DNA of 64,000 nt from contig CALAUG010000022.1 of NCBI GenBank assembly GCA_937892155.1, positions 1 to 64,000 of the forward strand, read 5' to 3'. Numbering within the stretch: position 1 is the stretch's first letter; each line of letters begins with the position of its first letter. The notes under the pieces are model-generated. The model did no database searches. It was not told the DNA's origin and was given only the letters and a program-made list of their open reading frames with translations. Source of the stretch: an uncultured Bacteroidales bacterium. GTDB taxonomy: Bacteria > Bacteroidota > Bacteroidia > Bacteroidales > UBA1715. Of this stretch, positions 26,901 to 34,242 are shown piece after piece. The translations under genes were made by a program, and so were the position numbers.

Positions 26901-27140
26901 TTTTAATGCTTCAGCGTCAACTTCACCTTTTTTAGCAGCTTTTTCTGTAATACGATTGACGTCGGCCATCACTTCATCGTATTCCTGCTCAAATGTGGGG
27001 AGGAATTTTTTGGCCAATTCTTTGTTTAACTGTGCCGCAAGAAATAATTCTACAATTTTTATTTTATCACTTTTGTTACCATCGGTTTTTGCAAAAACTG
27101 CAAACAGCTTCAATAAAGCTTCAATTATTCGTTCACTCAT
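23943..27140 (-). CDS. ABCG/White-like ABC transporter with N-terminal TerB-like domain
   Basis: A 1,065-residue fusion. Residues about 1-170 are helical and look like a TerB-like tellurite-resistance domain; about 175-275 is a beta-rich, possibly FHA-like segment. The ATPase has Walker A 'GASGAGKSTLLNVLNG' (about 293), signature 'EISGGQRKRLNIALEL' and Walker B 'ILFLDEPTSGLSS'. A CPTC motif (about 515) may bind metal, and the C-terminal half carries ABC2-type helices interrupted by a long soluble loop (about 790-980). This domain order (ATPase before permease) is the ABCG arrangement and recurs in Bacteroidota. Substrate unknown. Head of a nine-gene run. Confidence 0.85.
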   Translation of the reverse strand: MSERIIEALLKLFAVFAKTDGNKSDKIKIVELFLAAQLNKELAKKFLPTFEQEYDEVMADVNRITEKAAKKGEVDAEALKYKIEAKLSARIHKIGNSINQELTQRQKLYVIISLLEFVSTDNSITDTEKEYLNALVEDLNIDSEEYNQLCEFILHEFEEIPDSENLLVINNSQETGEVMAKHICSPHLSGTIKVFYLRASNLLIFRSFQVGAITLNSQPIYEDKVTILNIGTAIRSMQMKPIYYSEILNTFNAGSSNEGVVFKVDDITYKFRGGNIGLHEFSIEETSGSLVGIMGASGAGKSTLLNVLNGNYIPTSGKVTINNIDLHHDTEGKLNGLIGFVPQDDLLIKELTVYENLFYSAKLCFDNLTDEEIAERCEKVLQSLGLYERKDNVVGDELKKEISGGQRKRLNIALELIREPAILFLDEPTSGLSSKDSENIMDLLKELALKGKLVFVVIHQPSSDIFKTFDRLVILDTGGFQIYYGAPVDSIMYFKQCTGQADANISECPTCGNVNPEQIFNITEAKILNEDGTPMLNERRQEIRKLAPTDWFEKYRENRKEAENKPIPEKLPEITFKIPNWFRQLKVFIKRDLLSKVSNMQYMLINGLESPIIAVFLAFIIKYWNVDENGSVGYCLMNNANIPVYIFMLVICGFFVGLTASAEEIFRDQKIRSRESFLHLSWSSYLISKIIILLFISAIQSLMFVICGNLILGLHGLFFKYWLMAFSVWSFANILGLIISDSFNDIKTIYILIPFLVIPQIILSGIIVSFDKLNPTISNPQDIPFYGEIITSRWAYEGLAVEQYANNKYEAPFFDLDMKISECSYRKGEWSNQLNNKLNDCIRFQEYNENQEQFNKNLVLVSNEIKKELKNTGSIIKINQDVVDNLTSGNVSKENLVAARQYIADVKQYYIKQNNKYRSQKDKLTHTIITDLGTKACEEMNLPTIERTPHMIDSLGNAAFLDIKKNYYNEALEDFCKNTNDLTVLIEYKGNLVQKTDPVFITPTSPLIRAHFYAPMKPFFGTYLSTYWTNVAMIWIMSIACYFLLYFRLLRKGIEGLGNIKFSKK

Positions 27141-27159
27141 GTCTTATGTATTTTGACTG

Positions 27160-27167
27160 CAAAATTA
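27160..27167 (-). promoter_or_regulatory. -7 box (TAATTTTG) of the nine-gene run
   Basis: Minus-strand TAATTTTG matches TAnnTTTG and lies 19 bases before the ABCG-like start, directly after the stop codon of the preceding small gene. Confidence 0.5.
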
Positions 27168-27566
27168 TTATTTTTTATATCCTATCAATAAAATTATTTC
27201 GTCCGTTTCCACATTGTTATCAACCAGTTGTAGTTTGATTTTGCCGTTGAATGTTTCTTTTATATGAAAATTCCAATAATTGGTATAGTTATATTTTTTG
27301 TTGTTGAACAGTATATTGTTTTGTGTATCAATCACTTGAAAATTAATTCTACTTAATTGCTGTGCACAGACGATGATTCGGTATTCATTGCCTGCAGTTA
27401 ATGTTATGTCACATTCTTTTGTGTCGGTAGCAGAAATCGTTGTCGAGTAATACTGCCCGTCGGAAATATATTCATCCGTCAGCAGGCTTGTACACGACAT
27501 CTGTGCGAAAGACTGAAGAGACGATGTTGTCAGCAGAACGAGGAGTATTGGTAGAATCTTTTTCAT
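27168..27566 (-). CDS. Small secreted protein, conserved in Bacteroidales
   Basis: A 132-residue exported protein: signal peptide ending near LQSFAQ, then a beta-sandwich-like domain ('YISDGQYYST', 'AGNEYRIIVCAQ', 'YWNFHIKETFNGKIKLQL', 'ILLIGYKK'). I recognise the pattern as a conserved Bacteroidales hypothetical of unknown function, but cannot name a family. Its ATG overlaps the stop of the lipoprotein gene upstream (ATGA), so the two form a coupled pair. Confidence 0.65.
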   Translation of the reverse strand: MKKILPILLVLLTTSSLQSFAQMSCTSLLTDEYISDGQYYSTTISATDTKECDITLTAGNEYRIIVCAQQLSRINFQVIDTQNNILFNNKKYNYTNYWNFHIKETFNGKIKLQLVDNNVETDEIILLIGYKK

Positions 27567-28462
27567 TTGATGATTTCGTTTCGTAATTTTTCTATTTTGC
27601 TCGTAATGAGTTGAATATGTTCTGGAAGAATAATCAATTTAGAATTGCTGTTTATGATTGTCAAGTGTTGATTTGCTATGGTTGTCGGTTCCTGATAGGT
27701 GTATTCGTATGTTATTCCGTCAAATTCGTAGCAAATGTCAACGATTTCTTTTATCAAATTTGTGTATTCAGCAGATTTATTGTAGTATGGTCTTAAAATA
27801 TTGAGAATGGTTTCTGCTATAAATTTATGTTCTGCAATTTTTTGTACAGTAATATCATTGTGTTTTATCTTTTCAATTTGAGTGAGGTAATATAGACTTT
27901 CTACCCAGCAACCTGTAAGAATCAAAGAGGCTTCTGCTTTCTGTTTTTCATTTTTAAGCAATTGGTCGGACTCCTGAAATTTACGGGTGAGAATTATGAG
28001 AAGTGAATCTTTATTTTCCATATTGTTTTCGAGTCGTTCCATTGTAGTTGCATCAAAAACTGTTGCCAATTCTACTTGATTTGCCAAAGCCTTTAATGTT
28101 GCAAAATAGTTTAATGCATCTGCAATTTGCTCATAAAGAGACATATATGAAATGTCTATGCCATAGACGCCCATATTGAGCAGTTTCTTAAACGACGATT
28201 CGTATAGATTCAGATTCATAACTGAGTTCGGAAGTGACTGCTCGTATGGTAAATCTAAACTTTTAAGGTGATTCATTATTTCGTATGGCGAAGGGAGACA
28301 ATAAATGGAACCATCAATCATTCCTACCAATGATTTATCTGGAACGTTAGTCTGTGTAGTGTCTTCGGCTATTTCCGAAGAAGTGTCGTCTTGCTTTGTT
28401 GTGTTGCAAGAATAAAAAAACAAAAAAAGAACCGATATGCAATAAAATATCTTGTTTCTCAT
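27563..28462 (-). CDS. Lipoprotein, conserved Bacteroidales hypothetical
   Basis: I start at ATG 28460-28462 (MRNKIFYCIS), which gives a clean lipoprotein signal with lipobox FFYSC; the longer frame adds an implausible N-terminus. The 299-residue product is mostly alpha-helical, with recognisable 'VYGIDISYMSLYEQIADALNYF', and 'ASLILTGCWVESLYYLTQIEK' segments of a conserved but unnamed Bacteroidota family. No catalytic motif is visible. It overlaps the downstream small secreted protein by four bases. Confidence 0.65.
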   Translation of the reverse strand: MRNKIFYCISVLFLFFYSCNTTKQDDTSSEIAEDTTQTNVPDKSLVGMIDGSIYCLPSPYEIMNHLKSLDLPYEQSLPNSVMNLNLYESSFKKLLNMGVYGIDISYMSLYEQIADALNYFATLKALANQVELATVFDATTMERLENNMENKDSLLIILTRKFQESDQLLKNEKQKAEASLILTGCWVESLYYLTQIEKIKHNDITVQKIAEHKFIAETILNILRPYYNKSAEYTNLIKEIVDICYEFDGITYEYTYQEPTTIANQHLTIINSNSKLIILPEHIQLITSKIEKLRNEIIK

Positions 28463-28557
28463 ACGAACAATTACCACGGAAAAGTAGTAAAATTTTTCCA
28501 AACGGCAATGGTTCAGTCAAACGAAAAATACATAATTCACAAAGGATAATGCACAAA

Positions 28558-28586
28558 AAAAAGATGAAGCAAAACTTCATCTTTTT
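28558..28586 (-). terminator. Rho-independent terminator of the processing protease gene
   Basis: Twelve-pair stem AAAAAGATGAAG / CTTCATCTTTTT with a five-base loop. On the minus strand it is followed by a run of eight T residues, making it a strong terminator for the prc gene ending at 28608. Confidence 0.85.
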
Positions 28587-28607
28587 CTTAACCTTTAACC
28601 AATATCT

Positions 28608-30725
28608 TTATTTTATAGAATTGATGAAGTCTGAAACAATTTGATATGTTTCATATAAGGTTACGTCTTCTTTTATTGATTTATTCCAATCGTCAACGCG
28701 TTTCTTTTCAACCGAGTCTAGTGCAGCATCATTTTTTGAGACTGTATTCAGACTGATAATTTCAAATGGCACTGCGCATTTACCTGCATCTTTGTATTTC
28801 TTAGATAGTTTTGCATCTTGTTCGTCTTTTGCCCTAAATGCAGATATTTCGAGTGGCAAAGATTCTTGTTCTTTTGTGTCGGCAAGCCATTTTGCTGCAT
28901 TGCGAATCAACAAAAATGAAGAATCTTTTTGTGTACGTGCGTTGCTTTTCTTTGCTAATTCTTTGAAGTTAGGCACAGTCTTCCACGTTGTGAAAGGTGC
29001 GGCTTTTATTTCCGTCCATGGGAGCGGGTAGTCTAGTTCTTTCTCTCCAATTTCAATCTTATCATATAGATCAGGCAGGATAATGTCTGGTTTTACGCCT
29101 TGAAATTGTGTGGTACCGCCATTAATTCTATAAAATTTTTGAATGGTAACTTTCAGTGCACCAAGAGGTTTTTGAGACTGGTATTCATACGAAACCATGC
29201 GGTCAATATCTATTACCCGTTGTACGGTTCCTTTACCATACGTCGATTCGGTACCTACAATGATGGCACGTTTGTAATCTTGCATAGCTGCCGCTAAAAT
29301 TTCTGATGCTGATGCACTGAATGTATTGACCATAATTGCTAATGGTCCATCGTAGAGAACTTTCCCATCGTTGTCGTTGTATGCCCGTGCTGGTTCATTC
29401 ATCGATTTTACTTGAACGATAGGACCTTTGTCTATGAATAAACCACCAATCTCAACCACGTCGTTCAACGAACCGCCTCCATTGTTGCGAAGGTCAATGA
29501 TGATGCCTTCAACATTGGCTTCTTTTAGTTTGATAACTTCTTTCTCTATATCTTTTGAACATCGTCTTCCTCGAGAATCGTTCATGTCTGTATAGAATTG
29601 AGGCAGATAGATGTATCCAATCTTATGTGCTTTTTTGTCGTTTGTTGTTATGATGGTTGATTTCGCGTACTTTTCTTCCAACACAATTACGTCGCGGATT
29701 ATAGGTATTTGAACGATGGAACCATCAATTTTCTTTACTGTTAGTACCACTTTTGAACCTTTAGGACCGCGGATGAGACGGACGGCTTCGTCCAAACGCA
29801 TATCAATAATTTCAACAGGCTCGTTGTCGCCTTGTGCAACTTTAAGAATTATGTCTTCGGCTTTAAGTTCTCCTTGCTTCCACGATGGACTTCCTGGCAT
29901 GATTTCAACGACTTTTATGTAACCGTCTTTTTCGGAAAGTGTTGCACCGATACCTTCCAATTTTCCAGACATGGAGATGTCAAAATCTTCTTTTTCTGTA
30001 GGTGGAAAATAGTTTGAGTGTGGGTCAAATGCGCCAGCAATGGCATTCACGTAATACGAAAATCTGTCGTTTCTGGAAATTTTGTCAATACGTTTGAAAC
30101 GTGTCTCGTAGCGTTTTAACACTTTACTTCTCGCATCTTTTTCTAATACTTCAAAAGATTTTATTGTAACTGTGTCTGATTTTTCCGCTGCCTTTTTTTG
30201 CTCATTTTCGCTCGCAATGATTTCGCTTAATACCTGATATTTCAAATATTTACGCCAATATTCTTCCAATTCTGCCTGATTGTTGCAATATTCACGTTTG
30301 TCCATGTTGAGGTTTATCGTCTCTTGTTGGTTGTAATCGAACGGTTCCTCTAACAACTTAGGATAAAGTTTCTCAATCTTTTTGACCTGACCGTCAATTA
30401 ACTCTATAGATAAATTGAAAAAATCAAGTGAGTTTGCTTTGATTTGATCATCAATTGATGTTTTGTAAGATGAAAGTACATCAATTTGATCTTTGGAAAA
30501 ATACATTTTGTTGTAGTCCAGACTTTTGAGGTAGAGGTCGAAAACTCGTTGCGAAAAATTGTCGTCTAAGTTTTGTGGACTATAGTGGAATGATTTTAAT
30601 AGTTCGTACGTTGAACCAACAATCAGTTTTTCTTTCGGTTCATTGTTCTGATATACAAAGAACGCACCCAGTAAAAGTGCTGTTCCCAAAATGAGCGAAA
30701 TAGGAAGTATTCTCTTGAGTTTCAT
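28608..30725 (-). CDS. C-terminal processing peptidase (Prc/Tsp, S41 family)
   Basis: A 705-residue periplasmic serine protease with an N-terminal membrane anchor or signal (about 7-25). A helical N-terminal region precedes the PDZ domain ('GIGATLSEKDGYIKVVEIMPGSPSW', about 255-330) and the S41 peptidase core: the nucleophile serine is in 'NTFSASASEILAAAMQDYK' and the catalytic lysine in 'GTESTYGKGTVQ' (about 480-500). The C-terminal DUF3340 region follows. It trims C-terminal tails of periplasmic proteins and misfolded proteins. Own terminator downstream. Confidence 0.94.
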   Translation of the reverse strand: MKLKRILPISLILGTALLLGAFFVYQNNEPKEKLIVGSTYELLKSFHYSPQNLDDNFSQRVFDLYLKSLDYNKMYFSKDQIDVLSSYKTSIDDQIKANSLDFFNLSIELIDGQVKKIEKLYPKLLEEPFDYNQQETINLNMDKREYCNNQAELEEYWRKYLKYQVLSEIIASENEQKKAAEKSDTVTIKSFEVLEKDARSKVLKRYETRFKRIDKISRNDRFSYYVNAIAGAFDPHSNYFPPTEKEDFDISMSGKLEGIGATLSEKDGYIKVVEIMPGSPSWKQGELKAEDIILKVAQGDNEPVEIIDMRLDEAVRLIRGPKGSKVVLTVKKIDGSIVQIPIIRDVIVLEEKYAKSTIITTNDKKAHKIGYIYLPQFYTDMNDSRGRRCSKDIEKEVIKLKEANVEGIIIDLRNNGGGSLNDVVEIGGLFIDKGPIVQVKSMNEPARAYNDNDGKVLYDGPLAIMVNTFSASASEILAAAMQDYKRAIIVGTESTYGKGTVQRVIDIDRMVSYEYQSQKPLGALKVTIQKFYRINGGTTQFQGVKPDIILPDLYDKIEIGEKELDYPLPWTEIKAAPFTTWKTVPNFKELAKKSNARTQKDSSFLLIRNAAKWLADTKEQESLPLEISAFRAKDEQDAKLSKKYKDAGKCAVPFEIISLNTVSKNDAALDSVEKKRVDDWNKSIKEDVTLYETYQIVSDFINSIK

Positions 30726-30865
30726 TCGTTACAAAAATTTGAACGAAGGTACTAATAAATTTGGGAAATAAATTATAGTTACGGGAAAAATGCGAAAAGG
30801 TTTTTGGAATCAGGAACCAAGGTATAGGAATCAGAATCTGATTTTAAACGTTTATCCTTAATACT

Positions 30866-31585
30866 TTACAATTCTATTGTTTTCTCCTTTCGGGATGGTG
30901 GTGTGAGTTCCGGATCGTTGCTGGAGTTTGCGCTAAATTTTTCTTTCAGTATGATAGAAAATGATAAAGTAAACAATTGCGATTTTGCAATACTGCCGAA
31001 ATCACCAAGTGGACCGTTATAGTCTTTGTTTAGAAAATCGTTGGGATAATAGGTCGCTTTTATATTGAGCGAAATAGGTGTTTGTATGCCTAAAAATACC
31101 GATGGAATGAATGACGGCGTTGCTTTGCTGAGCCATTCTCCCTCCTTGGTGACTTTTTTGCTTGTCTCGTATAGTTTTTGACGATAGTGAAACGCCCAAT
31201 CTATTCCAGCTCCGGCATAGCACCAAAATCCTTTGTCGTAGAAAGATCCAAATTTTGCTGCGAAGGATGCTCCAGCGGCAAAAATCCTGCGTTTTATTGT
31301 TTTGTATGTGATTGTGTCTATTTGTTCGTCTTTAGTTTTAATACCAATGTTTTTTAGAGAAATTCCAGGCATCAATCCGAAATGGTTGCCGAAGTTTATG
31401 TTCATATAGCACGGCCAGTTCGTGAAATATGATGCACGGATTCCGTTTTTTGCAGTGTTTCCTTCTATGTCTGTTTGGGTAAATTGAAGAATTAATTCTC
31501 CAGGTTCGGTGAAGTAAACTTTCTTTTGTGCAAAAGTAAAAGTCGTCGATACGAGTAAAATGAGTATTCCTATAAGTTTCTTCAT
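30866..31585 (-). CDS. Predicted outer-membrane beta-barrel protein
   Basis: A 239-residue exported protein: signal peptide ending near TFTFAQ, then alternating amphipathic strands rich in aromatic residues ('GIRASYFTNWPCYMNINFG', 'FAAGASFAAKFGSFYDKGFWCYAGAG'), as in small outer-membrane barrels such as the PorT-like group. No enzymatic motif. The C-terminus is a charged tail after 'LFTLSFSIIL'. Its ATG overlaps the phosphatase-like stop (ATGA), so it belongs to the nadC operon. Function unknown. Confidence 0.65.
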   Translation of the reverse strand: MKKLIGILILLVSTTFTFAQKKVYFTEPGELILQFTQTDIEGNTAKNGIRASYFTNWPCYMNINFGNHFGLMPGISLKNIGIKTKDEQIDTITYKTIKRRIFAAGASFAAKFGSFYDKGFWCYAGAGIDWAFHYRQKLYETSKKVTKEGEWLSKATPSFIPSVFLGIQTPISLNIKATYYPNDFLNKDYNGPLGDFGSIAKSQLFTLSFSIILKEKFSANSSNDPELTPPSRKEKTIEL

Positions 31586-33243
31586 TCTTTTGTTAAATTT
31601 TCAATTAATTTCCCCGTAGCCATATTGGGCTTGGATGTTTTGGTAATATTGCACAAACTTACGATAATATCGGTTAATTCTACCCGTTGCTTCAAGATTT
31701 TTGGCTCCATTTTCCATCCGTACCAGATGAGCGGTATGTGTGTATCGTAATTGTAGGGCGATAAATGCGAACCTACAGTTTCCACTGATTGTTCTCCCCA
31801 ACCAGGTTTTAAGACAAGAAATAAATCAGCGGAACGCTCGGGGTTATATGAATTGTCAACGTAGCGATATATGTCGTTGGAGCAGAAATTATGGTTCGCA
31901 AGCCAAACAGAGCCGACAACTGTCTGAATACCACTTATTTGCTGAAGAAATTCCGTACAGTCGTCTTCTATTTCCGCAAGACTCACGTTGTGCTTACGTA
32001 GTGCGCTATTGTTGAAATAAATTTGCAAACTTTGGTAATTTTCTATCCAGTCATCTTCGCCAAATGTTACGTCTAAGTATTTGTCTAACAAGTACATCGT
32101 CTCTGTTGGTTTAAAAATACCTAATTTCATAGATTTCTGTAAATCGTATTTTGGCGAAATCGACATTCCGTGATTTGATGTTAAAACGAACAGAAAATTG
32201 TCTTTCCCAATATGCGTTTCCAGATAATTCAGGAAAAACATCAATTCAAAATCTAAGCGTATGTATGTATCTTCAATTTCTTTGGAAACACATCCGAAGC
32301 GGTTCCCAATTTCTTCGGTTGCAGTGTATGCTATGGTTAGAAAATCGGTGTGGTCGCCTTTGCCAAGTTTTTCATTTTCGATTAATTCTATTGCCAAATC
32401 TTTTGTGTAGGTGTTGCCGAAAGGTGTTATTTTTAAAATTTTGTACGGCTTATAGGAATCTTTCATCCTGCTGAGTTGGTAGGGGAAAATCGTCTGGTTT
32501 TTTATGCCAATTTCAAATTTTGCATCATCTCTGCTGGATTCTCTGTATTTCTCAATAGGTAGAAATGTATTCCATGTGCGGTTAATGTACAAATTGGCAA
32601 ATCCTTTGTTGTTAAAGGCGTATAGCCACGACGGAAGTGTTTTGTTATAGTAAGTTCCACTCATCCAGTTTCCTGTGTATTCGTTCATCCAAAATACTCC
32701 ATTGGAATGGTGTCCGGCACACAAAACTGCCGCTTGTTGATCTATACTGATAGTATATGAACGTGAACGTCCGAACGATTGAAGCATCAGTTCGTCTCCA
32801 TAAGTGCTTGCAATTAAATTGTTTGCAGAAACTTGGTATTCGTCATGTGCGTCGTCACCAATACAGGGATAATTGTCGTCACCAACGCTATGAACTTTGG
32901 AGTTAAGTTTTCTACTGTACCACGAATTGCCAATAATACCGTGATTTGCGGGAGTTGTTCCTGTCGATAGTGAAGCGAAAGAACTTGCACTGTATTCGTA
33001 TGCAAAATTGACGTGTGCATCGGCACATTGCGTGCCATCTGACAAAAGTTTTTTGAAACCTCCGCTCGAGAAATGCGGACTGAATCGTTCCAAATATTCG
33101 TAACGCATTTGTTCAACAACAACCATTACGACAAGTTTTGGCTTGGCTGGTGGTACTTGTTGACAAAATCCTTGTATAATGCTACAAGAAAATGTTATCA
33201 GGAAAATACAGCTTCGGACGAGTTTAGAAAGATTGTTTGTCAT
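31582..33243 (-). CDS. PafA-like alkaline-phosphatase-superfamily protein, probably inactive
   Basis: A 553-residue exported protein that aligns along its whole length with the PafA-type phosphatases of Bacteroidota (type I phosphodiesterase fold), from 'PKLVVMVVVEQMRYEYL' to 'SPYNYDTHIPLIWYG'. However five of the seven residues expected at the bimetal site differ: the first Asp is Glu44, the Thr nucleophile is Ser85 (with the neighbouring His replaced by Phe89), the Asp/His pair is Glu310/Asn314, and the next Asp is Asn357. Only His358 and the C-terminal His are kept. I infer a pseudoenzyme with a binding or structural role. It sits between nadC (18 bases upstream) and a barrel protein (ATGA overlap). 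Confidence 0.8.
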   Translation of the reverse strand: MTNNLSKLVRSCIFLITFSCSIIQGFCQQVPPAKPKLVVMVVVEQMRYEYLERFSPHFSSGGFKKLLSDGTQCADAHVNFAYEYSASSFASLSTGTTPANHGIIGNSWYSRKLNSKVHSVGDDNYPCIGDDAHDEYQVSANNLIASTYGDELMLQSFGRSRSYTISIDQQAAVLCAGHHSNGVFWMNEYTGNWMSGTYYNKTLPSWLYAFNNKGFANLYINRTWNTFLPIEKYRESSRDDAKFEIGIKNQTIFPYQLSRMKDSYKPYKILKITPFGNTYTKDLAIELIENEKLGKGDHTDFLTIAYTATEEIGNRFGCVSKEIEDTYIRLDFELMFFLNYLETHIGKDNFLFVLTSNHGMSISPKYDLQKSMKLGIFKPTETMYLLDKYLDVTFGEDDWIENYQSLQIYFNNSALRKHNVSLAEIEDDCTEFLQQISGIQTVVGSVWLANHNFCSNDIYRYVDNSYNPERSADLFLVLKPGWGEQSVETVGSHLSPYNYDTHIPLIWYGWKMEPKILKQRVELTDIIVSLCNITKTSKPNMATGKLIENLTKE

Positions 33244-33261
33244 CAGATTGCTCTGCGAAAA

Positions 33262-34104
33262 TTAGAATGCTTTCAAACTTAAATCCAAACTGCTGATGTG
33301 ATGCGTTAATGCCCCTACGGAAATGTAATCAACACCGGCTTCTGCGTACGCACGGATAGATTCTTTTGTAATTCCGCCAGATGACTCTGTCTTGCATTTT
33401 CCGTTTATGAGAGCGACAGCTTTTTTAGTCTCTTCGGGCGTGAAATTATCAATTAGGATTCTTTCAACGTCAAATTTTAATATCTCTTCAATTTCGTCCA
33501 ATGTACGGGCTTCAACTTCAATCTTTAAATCTTTGCCTTTCGCTTTCAAATACTCTTTTGTTTTCGTGATTGCTTGTGTCACGCCGCCAGCATAATCGAT
33601 ATGGTTATCTTTAATGAGAATCATGTCGTACAAGCCAATGCGGTGGTTCTCTCCGCCGCCAATCTTGACGGCATATTTTTCTAATAAACGAAGACCTGGA
33701 GTCGTTTTTCTGGTGTCAAGAATTTTTGCGTTTGTACCTTCCAGTAATTTTACATATTCGTGTGTCTGCGTGGCAATACCGCTCAAACGTTGCATAAAAT
33801 TCAACACAAGACGTTCGGTCTGCAATATTGAAATCGTTTTACCTTCGACAGTGAATGCAATGTCACCCTTTTTGATAGCATCGCCATCGTGAAGAATTTG
33901 GGTCATTTTTAATGTCGGGTCGAATTTGTTGAATATCTTCTTTGCCAATTCTACGCCACATAAAATACCATCTTGCTTTACCAGCAAACGGGCACGACCT
34001 TCTAAATCGTGTGGAATACATGACAACGTTGTGTGGTCGCCATCGCCAATATCTTCTTTAAACGCAATGTCTATCGTAGCATCAATAAGTGGACTGTCAA
34101 TCAT
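33262..34104 (-). CDS. nadC: Nicotinate-nucleotide pyrophosphorylase (carboxylating)
   Basis: A 280-residue quinolinate phosphoribosyltransferase. Family landmarks are the N-terminal 'EDIGDGDHTT', 'LNFMQRLSGIATQT' with its substrate-binding Arg region, 'LDTRKTTPGLRLLEKYAV', 'HRIGLYDMILIKDNH' and 'ESSGGI' with 'YISVGALTH'. It converts quinolinate and PRPP to nicotinate mononucleotide in de novo NAD synthesis; nadA and nadB are not in the window. First gene of a three-gene operon, with its own promoter box at 34126. Confidence 0.97.
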   Translation of the reverse strand: MIDSPLIDATIDIAFKEDIGDGDHTTLSCIPHDLEGRARLLVKQDGILCGVELAKKIFNKFDPTLKMTQILHDGDAIKKGDIAFTVEGKTISILQTERLVLNFMQRLSGIATQTHEYVKLLEGTNAKILDTRKTTPGLRLLEKYAVKIGGGENHRIGLYDMILIKDNHIDYAGGVTQAITKTKEYLKAKGKDLKIEVEARTLDEIEEILKFDVERILIDNFTPEETKKAVALINGKCKTESSGGITKESIRAYAEAGVDYISVGALTHHISSLDLSLKAF

Positions 34105-34125
34105 TTCTGTTAAATTTTAGTTTGT

Positions 34126-34133
34126 CAAATGTA
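34126..34133 (-). promoter_or_regulatory. -7 box (TACATTTG) of the nadC operon
   Basis: Minus-strand TACATTTG lies 21 bases upstream of the nadC ATG. The divergent GH44 promoter begins about 55 bases further right. Confidence 0.55.
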
Positions 34134-34188
34134 CAAAAAAATGAAATGCTACGAAATAAAATGATTCAAGAGTTTTACATCCTGGTTT

Positions 34189-34218
34189 TTTGTCAGTTCC
34201 TGAGTTTTTTGTACATTG
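34189..34218 (+). promoter_or_regulatory. Promoter of the GH44/LRR operon
   Basis: TTTG (34189-34192), a spacer of exactly 19 bases, and TACATTG (34212-34218) closely match the Bacteroidota TTTG-N19-TAnnTTTG pattern. The GH44 start codon is at 34243. Confidence 0.65.
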
Positions 34219-34242
34219 CGAGGTTTTAAGTGTGTTGTGAAT

